DNA of 64,000 bases from Clostridium putrefaciens (GTDB lineage Bacteria > Bacillota > Clostridia > Clostridiales > Clostridiaceae), in the NCBI RefSeq assembly GCF_900461105.1, contig NZ_UFWZ01000001.1, forward strand, positions 1,178,001-1,242,000, in the 5' to 3' direction. Positions within the stretch are counted from its first letter, which is position 1, and every line of letters starts with the position of its first letter. This document shows positions 1 to 8,417 of this stretch, piece after piece. Below the pieces are notes generated by a model. That model made no database searches and was not told the origin of the DNA. It was given only the letters and a program-made list of their open reading frames with translations. Position numbers and translations under genes: made by a program.

Positions 1-621
1 TATGAAAAAAGTAAAGAAACATTGGAAAATGCTATGGAAAAATCTAAGGTTGTAGAACAAATAAATATTTTTTCGGAAACTATATTAGAAATATCATCAA
101 AAACTAATCTTTTAGCTTTAAATGCAGCTATAGAAGCGGCTAGAGCTGGGGAAGCTGGGAGAGGATTTTCAGTTGTTGCTGAAGAAATTAGGAATCTTGC
201 AGAGCAATCAAACGAAACAGTATCAAAGATTAAAGCTGTTACTTTTGAGGTTATAGATGGTGTAAAAGAACTTACAAGGTCCTCTTCTGATATATTAGAA
301 TTTATAAATAATAAGGTTATAAAAGATTATGAGAATTTAGTAAGTATTGGACAAGGATATAGTAAAGATGCAGATTACGTATCTACTACAATGCAAGATT
401 TTAATTCTATGCTAAAATTAATTGAGGAATCCCAAAATAGTCTCTTAAAAGTTATCGAGGATATAACGAGTACATCCTATGAAGGAGCTAAAAATACATC
501 TAGTATATCAGAGAAAGCCTTAATGGTGAGGGGGAATTCTGAGTCAATAGTTGAAAGTGCAACAGGTGTTAGGAATAGCTCAGACAAACTTTTAGAAACG
601 GTTTCAAAGTTTAAAGTTTAA
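1..621 (+). CDS. Methyl-accepting chemotaxis protein, C-terminal part
   Basis: The reading frame is open to the left edge, so the gene starts outside the window and only about 206 residues are present. The visible part is the cytoplasmic coiled-coil signalling domain. It holds the conserved hairpin tip ([17 protein letters not shown] followed by [18 protein letters not shown]), which binds CheA and CheW. The rest is a long amphipathic helix ending in VSKFKV. The sensory and membrane segments are not visible, so the ligand cannot be inferred and a soluble transducer is possible. A strong terminator follows the stop. Confidence 0.93.
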   Translation, partial: YEKSKETLENAMEKSKVVEQINIFSETILEISSKTNLLALNAAIEAARAGEAGRGFSVVAEEIRNLAEQSNETVSKIKAVTFEVIDGVKELTRSSSDILEFINNKVIKDYENLVSIGQGYSKDADYVSTTMQDFNSMLKLIEESQNSLLKVIEDITSTSYEGAKNTSSISEKALMVRGNSESIVESATGVRNSSDKLLETVSKFKV

Positions 622-630
622 CAAAACGGG

Positions 631-646
631 TGTAAAAGGTTTTACA
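631..646. promoter_or_regulatory. CcpA-type (cre-variant) palindrome, uncertain
   Basis: TGTAAAAGGTTTTACA lies just after the chemotaxis gene stop and fits the clostridial variant catabolite site (TGTAA, short linker, TTTACA); with one more base on each side the arms are 8 bp. It is between two convergent genes rather than before a promoter, so its function is unclear. Confidence 0.3.
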
Positions 647-659
647 CAGTAATAAATAA

Positions 660-695
660 AAAACTATCTGTAATTTTTACAGATAGTTTTTTATT
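660..695. terminator. Terminator between convergent genes
   Basis: A 13-14 bp stem (AAACTATCTGTAA paired with TTACAGATAGTTT) followed by a T-rich run. It follows the chemotaxis gene and faces the end of pssA; A-rich sequence on the other side suggests it works in both directions. Confidence 0.85.
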
Positions 696-729
696 TATCT
701 ATATTATTTTGATCAATATAGATAAGTAA

Positions 730-1248
730 TTATCTTTTTTGGAACCTTATATTACTCACCATAAGGTAAGATAAGATTGCTGCTAATATTACAATTATAG
801 AAGGATTCATAAATCTAGCTTTTGTAACGAGTACAAATAAAGCAATTAATATACCAGCAAAGGTTATTGGTATGCCTTTAAATACGCCATCAAAATCTGA
901 GATGTTATATCTTGCAAGTCTATAAGCACCAGCTATAGGAAAGGCTAATAATACCATATATCCTAGAAATCCTATTGATTTAAAACTATATAAATTAAAT
1001 ATTAAAAGTGCAGGTGCTACACCAAAGGATATTAAATCACTAAGAGAATCAAGCTCTTTTCCTATTTCACTAGATACATTTAATGCTCTTGCCACAATAC
1101 CGTCATATCTATCAGCTAAGCCCGCCAATATTATGAATAAGCTTGCTAAAATATAATTTCCATCTAAGGTCATAAGCAAAGACATAACTCCACATCCTAA
1201 ATTGCTTAATGTAAGAACATTAGGTATAGCGTTTTTAATTTTATACAT
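730..1248 (-). CDS. pssA: CDP-diacylglycerol--serine O-phosphatidyltransferase
   Basis: This integral membrane enzyme makes phosphatidylserine from CDP-diacylglycerol and serine, the precursor of phosphatidylethanolamine. The 172-residue length is normal for the Gram-positive short form. The CDP-alcohol phosphotransferase signature is present near residues 46-72: DG, AR eight residues before a G, then two spaced aspartates (DGIVAR, GKELDSLSD). Several hydrophobic helices follow. The ATG at 1248 has an AAAGGGG ribosome site upstream. The usual partner psd is not adjacent. Confidence 0.9.
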   Translation of the reverse strand: MYKIKNAIPNVLTLSNLGCGVMSLLMTLDGNYILASLFIILAGLADRYDGIVARALNVSSEIGKELDSLSDLISFGVAPALLIFNLYSFKSIGFLGYMVLLAFPIAGAYRLARYNISDFDGVFKGIPITFAGILIALFVLVTKARFMNPSIIVILAAILSYLMVSNIRFQKR

Positions 1249-1542
1249 ATTATCTAAACCCCTTTCATTAATAAATATCCATAATCTAACAACGTGGAAT
1301 ATATATAGTTTATATTGTTAAATTATAAACTTATAATTGATTAAGTAATTATATATAATTAACCAGTATAAATTTTAAGAATGATACTAATATATATTAT
1401 ATCATCAATAAGTATAAATAACATTACTTCAATCTTAAAAGAACCTTAAACTATAAAGGGTAAAATTACTTTCAAACGATAGCATTTCATTTTTAATACA
1501 AGATATGATAATATAAAAATAAAAACATAAAAGGTGATATGT

Positions 1543-2964
1543 ATGATTAATTATTTAAATATGACACCCTATGAATTAGGGGAGAGCGCAAATATAGAAA
1601 GTATAGTGCATATTATAGAATACATAAAAGATGGAAGTGTTAATGAAAAAAGGCTAGCAGCCTCTGCCATTAGGAAGCTTTCCATTTATTATAAAGATGA
1701 GTGCAATAAAGCTATAGAATATCTTATAAGGAATTTAGATACTACAGCACCTCAGCTTAGACAATACTCCCTAAAAGCGTTGAAAGAATTAGATTTAACT
1801 GAGGAACATTTATTAATTTTAAAAAAATATATAAAGAGAGAAAATAAAGAGTATAATTCTATTATATATAATGAAATTTTCATTAAGTATCATCATACTA
1901 AAAATGAAATTATAAAAGAGAATGCTATAAAAGAAGAAATTCGCGCTAATAAATCACCTAACTTATCTAAGTTTCCTAATTTATCTAACTTGTCTATAAT
2001 GGAATATTTTAATGGCACAAAGGAGATTCCCACACAGTTAAAAGAAGGTTATAAAATTGAATCACAAGTATTTATAAACAGCCTCTATAAATCAGCACAG
2101 TTAATAATAAATGATAAAACAATTTTACAAATTTTTGAAAAGAGATATGGCATAAATAAATATTATACACTTCAATCTTTAAGCAAAGAATACAATCTAT
2201 CTAGAAATTATATTGAAGATTCTATGGAGAATTGTATTAATAAGATTGCAGAGACCATAATAGAAGAATCACATAAAGAAAGGTCCGAAAATCATTTTAA
2301 AAATATATATAATACCATTACACAAGTTGTTAAAATAGAAGAGAAGAAGACATTTATAGAAAGATTAGTTTTATTTTTATATTGTGGATTTCCTAAAAGC
2401 CATTTAAAACTTATGATTAACGTAATAATGATGGTTATTTATAATACCCCAAAAGAATGGAAGCAAGAATCTGTAATATCATCTTATGATAAATTCCTAG
2501 ATAATTTAGATAAAAGCAAACGGAAAAATGATTTTAGAAAGGTATTATACGAAAATGTTTCTTGGCCAAAAGATATAAAGATATTAGAATTAGAACAATT
2601 TAAGAAGATAAATACTATTGACTATCTAAAAAAGGATTTAGAGAAAAGAGGTAAAATTATTAAAAGTGAAAAGATGAATATTGATATTTACTATAAGTCG
2701 TTGTATCAAAAAGATTTGTTGAAAAATTTAGAGTTACTAGAGGAAGTAGTTTTTTATAGTACTTTTAACTTTAGATTAAAAAGCTATGATGATGGGGAGT
2801 ATTATATTAGTGACATTTTTTTTGTTTTGAAAGATGGAAGAGGTGTTTTGATTCTTACACCTATTAATGAAAAAGACTTAAGTAAAATAAATAAAAATAG
2901 AGATTTGGCTTTTGAAAATTTATCCAAAGAAAAGGGGCTCGGTATATGGATATTTAAATCTTAA
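1543..2964 (+). CDS. HEAT-repeat protein with sigma-region-4-like HTH, function unknown
   Basis: I do not recognise a named family. ATG at 1543 is preferred over the GTG at 1534 because AAAGGTGAT lies just upstream; this gives 473 residues. Residues about 10-95 are paired helices resembling HEAT repeats. Near residues 200-240 the segment YTLQSLSKEYNLSRNYIEDS followed by MENCINKI resembles the sigma-70 region 4 helix-turn-helix, which some clostridial helicases also carry next to their HEAT part. No helicase motif (Walker A, DEAD) is visible, so this may be a reduced relative. The last 80 residues (YYISDIFFVLKDG, VLILTP) have an alpha/beta look that could be a degenerate nuclease fold; that is only a guess. 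The protein is charged and lacks membrane segments. Confidence 0.55.
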   Translation: MINYLNMTPYELGESANIESIVHIIEYIKDGSVNEKRLAASAIRKLSIYYKDECNKAIEYLIRNLDTTAPQLRQYSLKALKELDLTEEHLLILKKYIKRENKEYNSIIYNEIFIKYHHTKNEIIKENAIKEEIRANKSPNLSKFPNLSNLSIMEYFNGTKEIPTQLKEGYKIESQVFINSLYKSAQLIINDKTILQIFEKRYGINKYYTLQSLSKEYNLSRNYIEDSMENCINKIAETIIEESHKERSENHFKNIYNTITQVVKIEEKKTFIERLVLFLYCGFPKSHLKLMINVIMMVIYNTPKEWKQESVISSYDKFLDNLDKSKRKNDFRKVLYENVSWPKDIKILELEQFKKINTIDYLKKDLEKRGKIIKSEKMNIDIYYKSLYQKDLLKNLELLEEVVFYSTFNFRLKSYDDGEYYISDIFFVLKDGRGVLILTPINEKDLSKINKNRDLAFENLSKEKGLGIWIFKS

Positions 2965-3057
2965 AATGGTATAAGATAACTTCATTAATTAAATTTATAT
3001 ATAGGTGTGATATACTATATGATAAATGGTATATTACAGTTGAAAGGTGAGTTTATC

Positions 3058-3950
3058 ATGAATAGTTTAGAAGCTATAATTAAGAGCTTTACAGTATTAG
3101 GAAATCTTTATGATGATTTTAGAATAGTAGATCCTATAAAAAAGAAGGTAATTTACCGCAAGGGAGTTACTGATGTTTATGCTAGTCAAAATTGCTATGA
3201 TTTTTGGAGAAAAGAAAGCCACTGTGAAAATTGCATATCTTCAAGAGCTTTTGTAGAAAAAGATAATTGTGTAAAGATTGAATATACCGGAAGCAAGGTT
3301 CTCTTAATTATGGCGACTAAGATACTTTATAGTAATAATAAATATATACTTGAAGCATTTAAAGATATAACCAATATAGGAATTATATCTGATATAGAAA
3401 GTAAGTCACAAGAATATATATTAAGTTATATTCAAGATATGAATAACAAAATTATAAGAGATGATCTAACTCACATATATAATAGAAGATATATAATAGA
3501 AGATATATAAATGAAAAATTACCTGTAGATATACTTTCAGTTAAATTATCTAAAATACCTTGTACGGTTGTGATGATTGATATAGATGATTTTAAAATAA
3601 TAAATGATGAAAATGGTCATCTTGTAGGAGATAATGTATTAAGAGATTTTAGTCAATTTATAAATCATAAGGTTAATGCTGTAAATGGTTGGGTAGGTCG
3701 TTATGGTGGAGAAGAATTTCTTGTTTCACTTCCTAAGATGAATAAAGAGGATAGTCTAAACTTTATGGAAAAAATAAGATTAGATATAGAAAACCTATGT
3801 TTTAACTACAATAAAAAATATATTAAGGTAACTATTAGCTGTGGTATATATGAAATTAACGGATCGGAAGAAATAGATGAAGTTTTTACAAAGGCTGACA
3901 GAAGGCTTTATAATGCTAAAGGCAAAGGTAAGAATCGTATAGAAATTTAA
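3058..3950 (+). pseudogene. Diguanylate cyclase (GGDEF) split by a frameshift
   Basis: Two reading frames together encode one c-di-GMP synthase. The first (ATG at 3058 after AAAGGTGAG, stop at 3508-3510) carries a PAS-like N-terminal sensor with clustered cysteines (NCYDFW, CENC) and the GGDEF entry motif DDLTHIYNRR. The second frame, from about 3510 to 3950, carries MIDIDDFKIINDENGH and the active-site loop GRYGGEEF. Removing one TA unit from the ATATAT run at 3503-3509 joins the frames as YIIEDINEKLPVDIL, the expected sequence. No RxxD inhibitory site precedes GGEEF. As written, no full enzyme is made unless slippage or recoding occurs. Confidence 0.85.
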
Positions 3951-3968
3951 CTAAATGAAAATTAATAT

Positions 3969-3976
3969 GATATAAT
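3969..3976 (+). promoter_or_regulatory. Extended -10 promoter element
   Basis: TGATATAAT matches the extended -10 consensus (TGnTATAAT) and lies 26 bases before the start of the 30-residue peptide gene, suggesting that gene has its own promoter. No good -35 is visible. Confidence 0.5.
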
Positions 3977-4001
3977 GCAATATATTGGGAGGGAGATAAC
4001 A

Positions 4002-4094
4002 ATGAAGAGAAAATCAAAATTTGCTATAACCTTATTAGCTTTAACGGCATTAGTTTCTATAATAAATAATGATAAAAAGACAAAAAAAGAATAG
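4002..4094 (+). CDS. 30-residue single-helix membrane peptide
   Basis: A short frame encodes MKRKSKFAITLLALTALVSI then a short polar tail rich in Asn, Asp and Lys. It has a basic N-terminus, one hydrophobic helix and a charged C-terminus. A near-perfect ribosome site (GGGAGGGAG) ends about 6 bases before the ATG, an extended -10 promoter lies upstream, and a terminator overlaps the stop. This complete transcription unit supports a real small gene. Function is unknown; it could be a small membrane regulator or a toxin-like peptide, but nothing here shows which. Confidence 0.55.
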   Translation: MKRKSKFAITLLALTALVSIINNDKKTKKE

Positions 4095-4115
4095 GCTCTT
4101 TAGAGCCTATTTAAA
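4090..4115. terminator. Compact bidirectional terminator
   Basis: Inverted repeat AATAGGCTCT / AGAGCCTATT with a 2-base loop, A-rich on the left and followed by T/A-rich sequence. It contains the stop codons of both the small peptide gene and the convergent DUF948 gene. Confidence 0.75.
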
Positions 4116-4442
4116 AAATACATTTTTTACTATTAATATTATTTCTTTTAAAGTGATAAGGTAACCTTGTACATCGTCCTTTATGTCTATAGCATCAGCG
4201 GTTGTAGTAGTTAGAACTTCGCTGATGTCCTTAATGTTATCTGTGATTTCTGCTATGTTTTGAGAAGCTTTTGGAAGGTAATTTGTTACTTTGTTTATAT
4301 TTAGTTCATTTTCACCTAAGATTTTGTCTACTCTAGTTAAAACTTTAGTTAATTTGTTTAAGGCCAGTATTAAATATATTAATGCAGTAGCAGCTAAAAT
4401 ACCTAATATTGCATACCCTAAACCTGAAAATGTGACATACAT
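4107..4442 (-). CDS. DUF948 domain membrane protein
   Basis: A 111-residue protein with one N-terminal membrane helix (YAILGILAATALIYLILAL) followed by a long heptad-like helical region with many Asn, Thr, Ile and Asp residues, the layout of DUF948. These proteins are small membrane-tethered coiled coils, often found beside YtxH proteins as here; their role (envelope or general stress) is not well established. It sits downstream of the YtxH gene in the same direction, with AAGGAGGTAG as ribosome site, so the two are probably co-transcribed. Confidence 0.75.
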   Translation of the reverse strand: MYVTFSGLGYAILGILAATALIYLILALNKLTKVLTRVDKILGENELNINKVTNYLPKASQNIAEITDNIKDISEVLTTTTADAIDIKDDVQGYLITLKEIILIVKNVFFK

Positions 4443-4459
4443 CTTAAAATCTACCTCCT

Positions 4460-4555
4460 TTATTTTTCAGAATCATTAGTGTTAGATTCATCATTTTTCT
4501 CTTCTACGTAATCTCTTATCTTTGATTTATCTTCTTTATAAATCTTTTTAGAATA
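4460..4555 (-). pseudogene. In-frame continuation of the YtxH gene past its stop
   Basis: After the TAA at 4556-4558 the same frame stays open for 31 more codons, reading YSKKIYKEDKSKIRDYVEEK and then NDESNTNDSEK, before a TAA that overlaps the ribosome site of the next gene. The composition matches the charged tail of the YtxH protein, and the spacing to the next gene becomes operon-like if this tail is included. The simplest reading is a recent nonsense mutation that shortened the protein; stop-codon readthrough is the alternative. Confidence 0.5.
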
Positions 4556-4930
4556 TTACTTAGTTTCATTTACAACATTTTCTACTTCTGATTCAGTTTC
4601 TTCAGAAATATCCTCAGAATCTTCTAAAACTTGTTTAGATTCTCTTAACTTATTTTTTATTTTGCACTTTGCTTCAGCACTTTTACATTTAAAATCTTCA
4701 GCCTTAACTTTAATATTTTCACTTAAATTTTGAGATTTGTCTTTAACGGTATCATTTAAGGTTTGAGCAGCATTTTTGATATCATCTCTAGTGTCCTTTC
4801 CGGACTTTGGAGCAAGTAATACTCCCGCAAGTGCACCTGCAGTTGTTCCGATTAGTGCATTTGTTAGAGCACGTGCTCTTTCTTTTCTCTTAATTTCCTT
4901 TTTCTTCTTTTCTAACATTGATTTTAACAT
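4556..4930 (-). CDS. YtxH-domain protein
   Basis: A 124-residue protein with a basic, helical N-terminus (EKKKKEIKRKERARALTNAL), then the glycine/alanine-rich YtxH segment IGTTAGALAGVLLAPKSGKD, which is the family signature, and a long Lys/Glu/Ser-rich helical tail. YtxH proteins are small stress-associated envelope proteins of unknown mechanism. It lies upstream of the DUF948 gene in a probable two-gene operon. The current stop appears premature: 31 further in-frame codons of like composition follow it. Confidence 0.75.
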   Translation of the reverse strand: MLKSMLEKKKKEIKRKERARALTNALIGTTAGALAGVLLAPKSGKDTRDDIKNAAQTLNDTVKDKSQNLSENIKVKAEDFKCKSAEAKCKIKNKLRESKQVLEDSEDISEETESEVENVVNETK

Positions 4931-5320
4931 TGAATATACCCCCTTAGATTCTTATAAATAAAATAAATATCATAAATGGTAATAGTAAAGTCAAAAGTTA
5001 TTAACAACTAATTTAAATTACTCTTTAATAGATATTATGTACCATTATATCTATTTTTTCTTCTCAATTCAACATATTAAATGAGTTTTAGCCATAATTA
5101 ATTGATTATTTAAAATTATTGACACATAGAAACCAATAATTCTTTTAATTGTAAATAAAATTTATGGTTTTAGTCATTTGTATGGAAGAAATACATATTA
5201 TTATAATGTGTATTATTAAAGTATTTGTAAAGTTTTAAAATTTGTTTATTATTAATGAAATTTTATGATAAAATATACTTAGAGAATAAAAAGAAATTTT
5301 TTAAGAGGAAAGGATTTAAA
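4931..5320. other. 390-bp divergent intergenic region
   Basis: Separates the YtxH operon (leftward) from the CBS gene (rightward). It holds AT-rich promoter-like sequence, including TATGATAAAAT at about 5266-5276, a plausible -10 for the CBS gene. No RNA gene, operator or conserved reading frame is evident. Confidence 0.5.
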
Positions 5321-5731
5321 ATGAATATTGCATTTTTTATTACACCTAAAAATGATGTTGTTCATGAAACTTTAGATGCAACAATGAGACAAGTATTAGA
5401 AAGGATGGAGTATCACGGTTATACAGCTATACCACTTATAGACACTGACGGTAAATATGTGGGGACATTGACAGAGGGAGACTTATTATGGAAGTTAAAA
5501 AACACTCCAGATCTTACTTTTAAAAATACATCAAAAGTAAGTATAGAAGATGTTCCAAGAAAAACAAAACATAAATCTGTATCTATAAATGCTAACATAG
5601 AAAGTTTAATATCACTTTCTATTAGCCAAAACTTTGTTCCGGTAGTAGATGATAATGGAATATTTATAGGAATAATCAAAAGAAGTGATATAATAAACTA
5701 TTGTTATAAAAATATGGAAAGCTTAGGTTAA
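5321..5731 (+). CDS. Tandem CBS-domain protein
   Basis: The ATG at 5321 is chosen because GAGGAAAGGA lies just before it; 136 residues. Two CBS domains fill the protein: the first includes YTAIPLIDTDGKYVGTLTEG near residues 35-55, the second FVPVVDDNGIFIGIIKRSDI near the C-terminus. Stand-alone CBS pairs bind adenine nucleotides and act as sensors. The length and N-terminus (FFITPKNDV) resemble the Bacillus DarB/Listeria CbpB type, which binds c-di-AMP and controls (p)ppGpp synthesis, but that assignment is inference. It forms its own unit with a downstream terminator. Confidence 0.75.
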   Translation: MNIAFFITPKNDVVHETLDATMRQVLERMEYHGYTAIPLIDTDGKYVGTLTEGDLLWKLKNTPDLTFKNTSKVSIEDVPRKTKHKSVSINANIESLISLSISQNFVPVVDDNGIFIGIIKRSDIINYCYKNMESLG

Positions 5732-5742
5732 TAAATTTAGCA

Positions 5743-5776
5743 AAAACTACTTCTTTTTAGGAGTAGTTTTATTATT
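5743..5776 (+). terminator. Terminator after CBS gene
   Basis: AAAACTACTTC pairs imperfectly with GGAGTAGTTTT across a short loop, then a T-rich run. Confidence 0.75.
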
Positions 5777-5808
5777 TATGTATAAAATTTTGAAAGGAAA
5801 ATATATTT

Positions 5809-6505
5809 ATGAAGATAATAATTTCCCCGGCGAAGTCTTTAGAATTTAAGAAAGATATACCTTATGAAACTTATTCTAAACCAGAGTTTTTAAATTGCGC
5901 TGAATATTTAACAAAAGAACTAAAAAGATTGTCAAAAGAAGAGATAGTAAGCCTTATGAATATTAGTTATAAGCTATCAGAAATGAACTTTTATCGTTAT
6001 CAAAGTTGGAATAAAGATTTAAATGAAGGCACTAGGCAGGCTATATATGCTTTCGATGGAGATGTTTATAAAGGGTTAAATGCTTACGATTTTAATGAAT
6101 CAGAAATAGATTTCGCTCAAAATAATCTTAGAATATTATCAGGGCTTTATGGTGTTATTAGACCTTTAGATTTAATAAAACCTTATAGATTAGAAATGGG
6201 AATTAAACTTAAAAATAATATGGGGGATAATTTATACACCTATTGGGAAGATATATTAACGAATTATATTAATAATGATTTAAAAGATGACAAAGAAAAG
6301 ATACTACTCAATTTAGCATCAAAAGAGTATTATAAGGTTTTAAATAGACAATATATAGATAAGGATATAAAAGTCTTATCTCCTGTATTTAAGGAATATA
6401 AAGATGGAAATTATAAAATAATAACTATATATACGAAAAAAGCAAGAGGATTGATGGCTAATTATATAATTAAAAATAAGATAAATAAATTAGAGCAATT
6501 AAAAG
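5809..6505 (+). pseudogene. yaaA: yaaA 5' portion, interrupted by an IS element
   Basis: YaaA (UPF0246) is a DNA-binding peroxide-stress protein that limits intracellular iron and oxidative damage. The family start MKIIISPAKSLEF and motifs GTRQAIYAFDGDVYKGL and LSGLYGVIRPLDLIKPYRLE are all present. The family sequence runs to NKINKLEQLK and then stops matching: at 6506 an ISLre2-type element begins, and the frame continues 12 junk codons (GLSQVKVGNYFI) to a stop at 6543. The missing C-terminus is found intact beyond the element at 8216-8298. Whether the 244-residue chimera keeps activity is unknown. Confidence 0.93.
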
Positions 6506-8215
6506 GTTTGAGTCAAGTAAAAGTGGGCAACTATTTTATTTGATTTATTATCCATTATTTTACATGAGGTATTTATAATTTACCCTACCCATTTTTATTC
6601 TTAATTGTAACTAAAACTTCCAAATCCTTTTAATCCACAAAGTTTTTGTATTACTTTTCTTCCCAAGGTAACCGCAGCTCCACTATAAGGAATAGGCGCG
6701 GTATGTATCTTATATTCTTTAGATTCCGTACCCTTTTTATTAACCGCGGAAGCGGATAAAGGTATTTCACGAATTACAGTATCTATAACACCCTTCGGGA
6801 TAATGTTTTTATAGATTTTATCCAAGGTACTAAATAATCTATTGCTGAACTTTTCTGCTAAAATTTTAGATAAGTTATCGGCTCCATTAATAGACCAGCT
6901 CATTTTTCTACCTTTCATTCTATGTGCTAACACATCGCAAATGTTATGTTCCATAGTCCCTAATTGCCTATATTCTATCCCTTCGGGTGCCGTAGGCATA
7001 GTTATATTGTCTCTTAATTTATATGGAACTAGGCCCTCTTTATTATGTACAAAATAGTCATATAGCTCTGTAAGCTTTTTAAAAACAACTTCATCTTTAT
7101 TATTTTCTATCATCATGTTAACAATTGCTTCCAACCCTTCATCAACTTTCCCTTGCCTAAATAACTTAAGTAAGACTTTCTGTTCTTTTTTATCACTTAC
7201 TTTTCTAATAATTGCTTGGCTTATATGAAATGGATCCAGTTGAAAGTGTATGTCTTGATCTTCACAGGTTGCTTTTATCCACTTTGCACCATCTCCATTT
7301 AATATCCTAGTTTCTATTTCATCAACATTATACTTTTCAGCAATGGTTGCTTCCGCAACTTTTTTAAAGTGGCTAGAACTATTAAAACTTGCACAAACAG
7401 TTTTATCAATAACAACATATTCTTTTTTACTACCTGGACGCAACTTCCAACCTGTATAAGATACTGCTAATTTAAGTTCTTTTTTTCTATTCTTACCCTT
7501 TGGTCTATCTTTTCCCTGAATGGATAACCATACCCCGTCTTGCTCCTGAAATAGCACTGGTACTTCCTTTTCGCCTTTCAACGCACCTTTTTCATTTAGT
7601 TCAATCTTACGCTTTTCTAGTTCATTTATCTTTTCTCCAACCATTTGAACTATGTTCCAAACTCCTTGAGCACTAATTTCCTGATTACACATTGTTTTTA
7701 TATTTTCAGCTGTTTTTCTAAAAGATACTTCTGACACGTTAGTTAAAATAGTTTCTACAAGATTTATAGATACATTACCTATGGTGTCCATGCCTAGATA
7801 CTCATCTAAAAGGAACTTAGTAGCTGTTTTACCATCTTCAAGTTCAAACTGATAGATACGTCTTGAATATTCAACATCCCCCATAATCGTTCTTAAACAA
7901 GTCTTTTTAAGTCCCTTATTTCTATATACTTTAATATCTCTTTCTTTAAGTAGCTTTTCATCTAAAGCTTCCAACACATTTTTTAAAACATGGCAGGCTT
8001 CATCACAAACCATCTTATAAATCTTTTTCTCTATCTCCTTGAAAGTTAAGCCGTTTTCATTTAAACTAACATTATACATAAATTCAACTCCATTCAGTTT
8101 TGTCTAGATAATAAAATTATAATGGATAATTTATGTATTGGGGAGATGTTTTTGCATCTCCTTTTATTTATATAGTTTTTTATACTAGTTCTGCCTACTA
8201 AAATTATACTCTAAC
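6506..8215 (-). mobile_element. ISLre2-family insertion sequence
   Basis: A complete 1,710-bp element. Its ends are imperfect inverted repeats of about 24 bp, starting GTTTGAGT on the left and GTTAGAGT (reverse complement) on the right, both ending AGT-G/A-GGCA (16 of 24 match). A second inverted pair (ATTATCCATTAT) lies inside at 6547-6558 and 8119-8130. It is flanked by 9-bp direct repeats AATTAAAAG at 6497-6505 and 8216-8224. The single transposase gene runs leftward. A small hairpin (GGAGATG/CATCTCC, 8142-8161) with a T-run would stop rightward transcripts. Intact ends, target repeats and gene suggest recent insertion. Confidence 0.92.
6601..8079 (-). CDS. ISLre2-family transposase
   Basis: A full-length 492-residue transposase of the ISLre2 family (UPF0236 type), recognised by its overall sequence, including FKEIEKKIYKMVCDEACHVL at the N-terminus, VPVLFQEQDGVWLSIQG mid-protein and ILNGDGAKWIK with LDPFHISQAI in the catalytic region, whose acidic residues are likely DDE-type. 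It has no frameshift. It occupies almost the whole element that splits yaaA. Confidence 0.92.
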   Translation of the reverse strand: MYNVSLNENGLTFKEIEKKIYKMVCDEACHVLKNVLEALDEKLLKERDIKVYRNKGLKKTCLRTIMGDVEYSRRIYQFELEDGKTATKFLLDEYLGMDTIGNVSINLVETILTNVSEVSFRKTAENIKTMCNQEISAQGVWNIVQMVGEKINELEKRKIELNEKGALKGEKEVPVLFQEQDGVWLSIQGKDRPKGKNRKKELKLAVSYTGWKLRPGSKKEYVVIDKTVCASFNSSSHFKKVAEATIAEKYNVDEIETRILNGDGAKWIKATCEDQDIHFQLDPFHISQAIIRKVSDKKEQKVLLKLFRQGKVDEGLEAIVNMMIENNKDEVVFKKLTELYDYFVHNKEGLVPYKLRDNITMPTAPEGIEYRQLGTMEHNICDVLAHRMKGRKMSWSINGADNLSKILAEKFSNRLFSTLDKIYKNIIPKGVIDTVIREIPLSASAVNKKGTESKEYKIHTAPIPYSGAAVTLGRKVIQKLCGLKGFGSFSYN

Positions 8216-8298
8216 AATTAAAAGAATTTAATTCAGAGGGATATGCTTTTAGAGATAATATGAGTACTGAAGAGAATCTAGTTTTTACCAGAGGATAA
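8216..8298 (+). pseudogene. yaaA: yaaA 3' fragment
   Basis: Read in the frame CAA-TTA-AAA-GAA (8215-8226), this gives QLKEFNSEGYAFRD, then NMSTEENLVFTRG and a stop at 8296-8298. This is the normal YaaA C-terminus (EGY...LVFTR). Removing the element and one copy of the 9-bp repeat rejoins it exactly with the upstream part, giving a 256-residue protein. Confidence 0.93.
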
Positions 8299-8367
8299 AC
8301 GGTTAAGGCTAAATTTTCCTATAAAGATAACTGAAAGGGAATGAAAAGTACGTAGGAGATGTTTTTA

Positions 8368-8376
8368 TGATATAAT
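8368..8376 (+). promoter_or_regulatory. Extended -10 promoter of the S1-domain gene
   Basis: TGATATAAT lies 42 bases before the S1-domain gene start; it matches the extended -10 consensus. No convincing -35 is visible. Confidence 0.5.
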
Positions 8377-8417
8377 TTCAATATAGATATATAATTTTAT
8401 GATTAGGAGTGGATTTT

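Noticed and set aside
1311-1330. TTGTTAA as a possible Rex half-site upstream of pssA
   Set aside because: The second half does not match TTAACAA at the required spacing; the same holds for TTAACAA near 18952.
3495-3520. Programmed frameshifting in the GGDEF gene
   Set aside because: No slippery heptamer such as A-AAA-AAG and no downstream stem is visible; a TA slip explains the break better.
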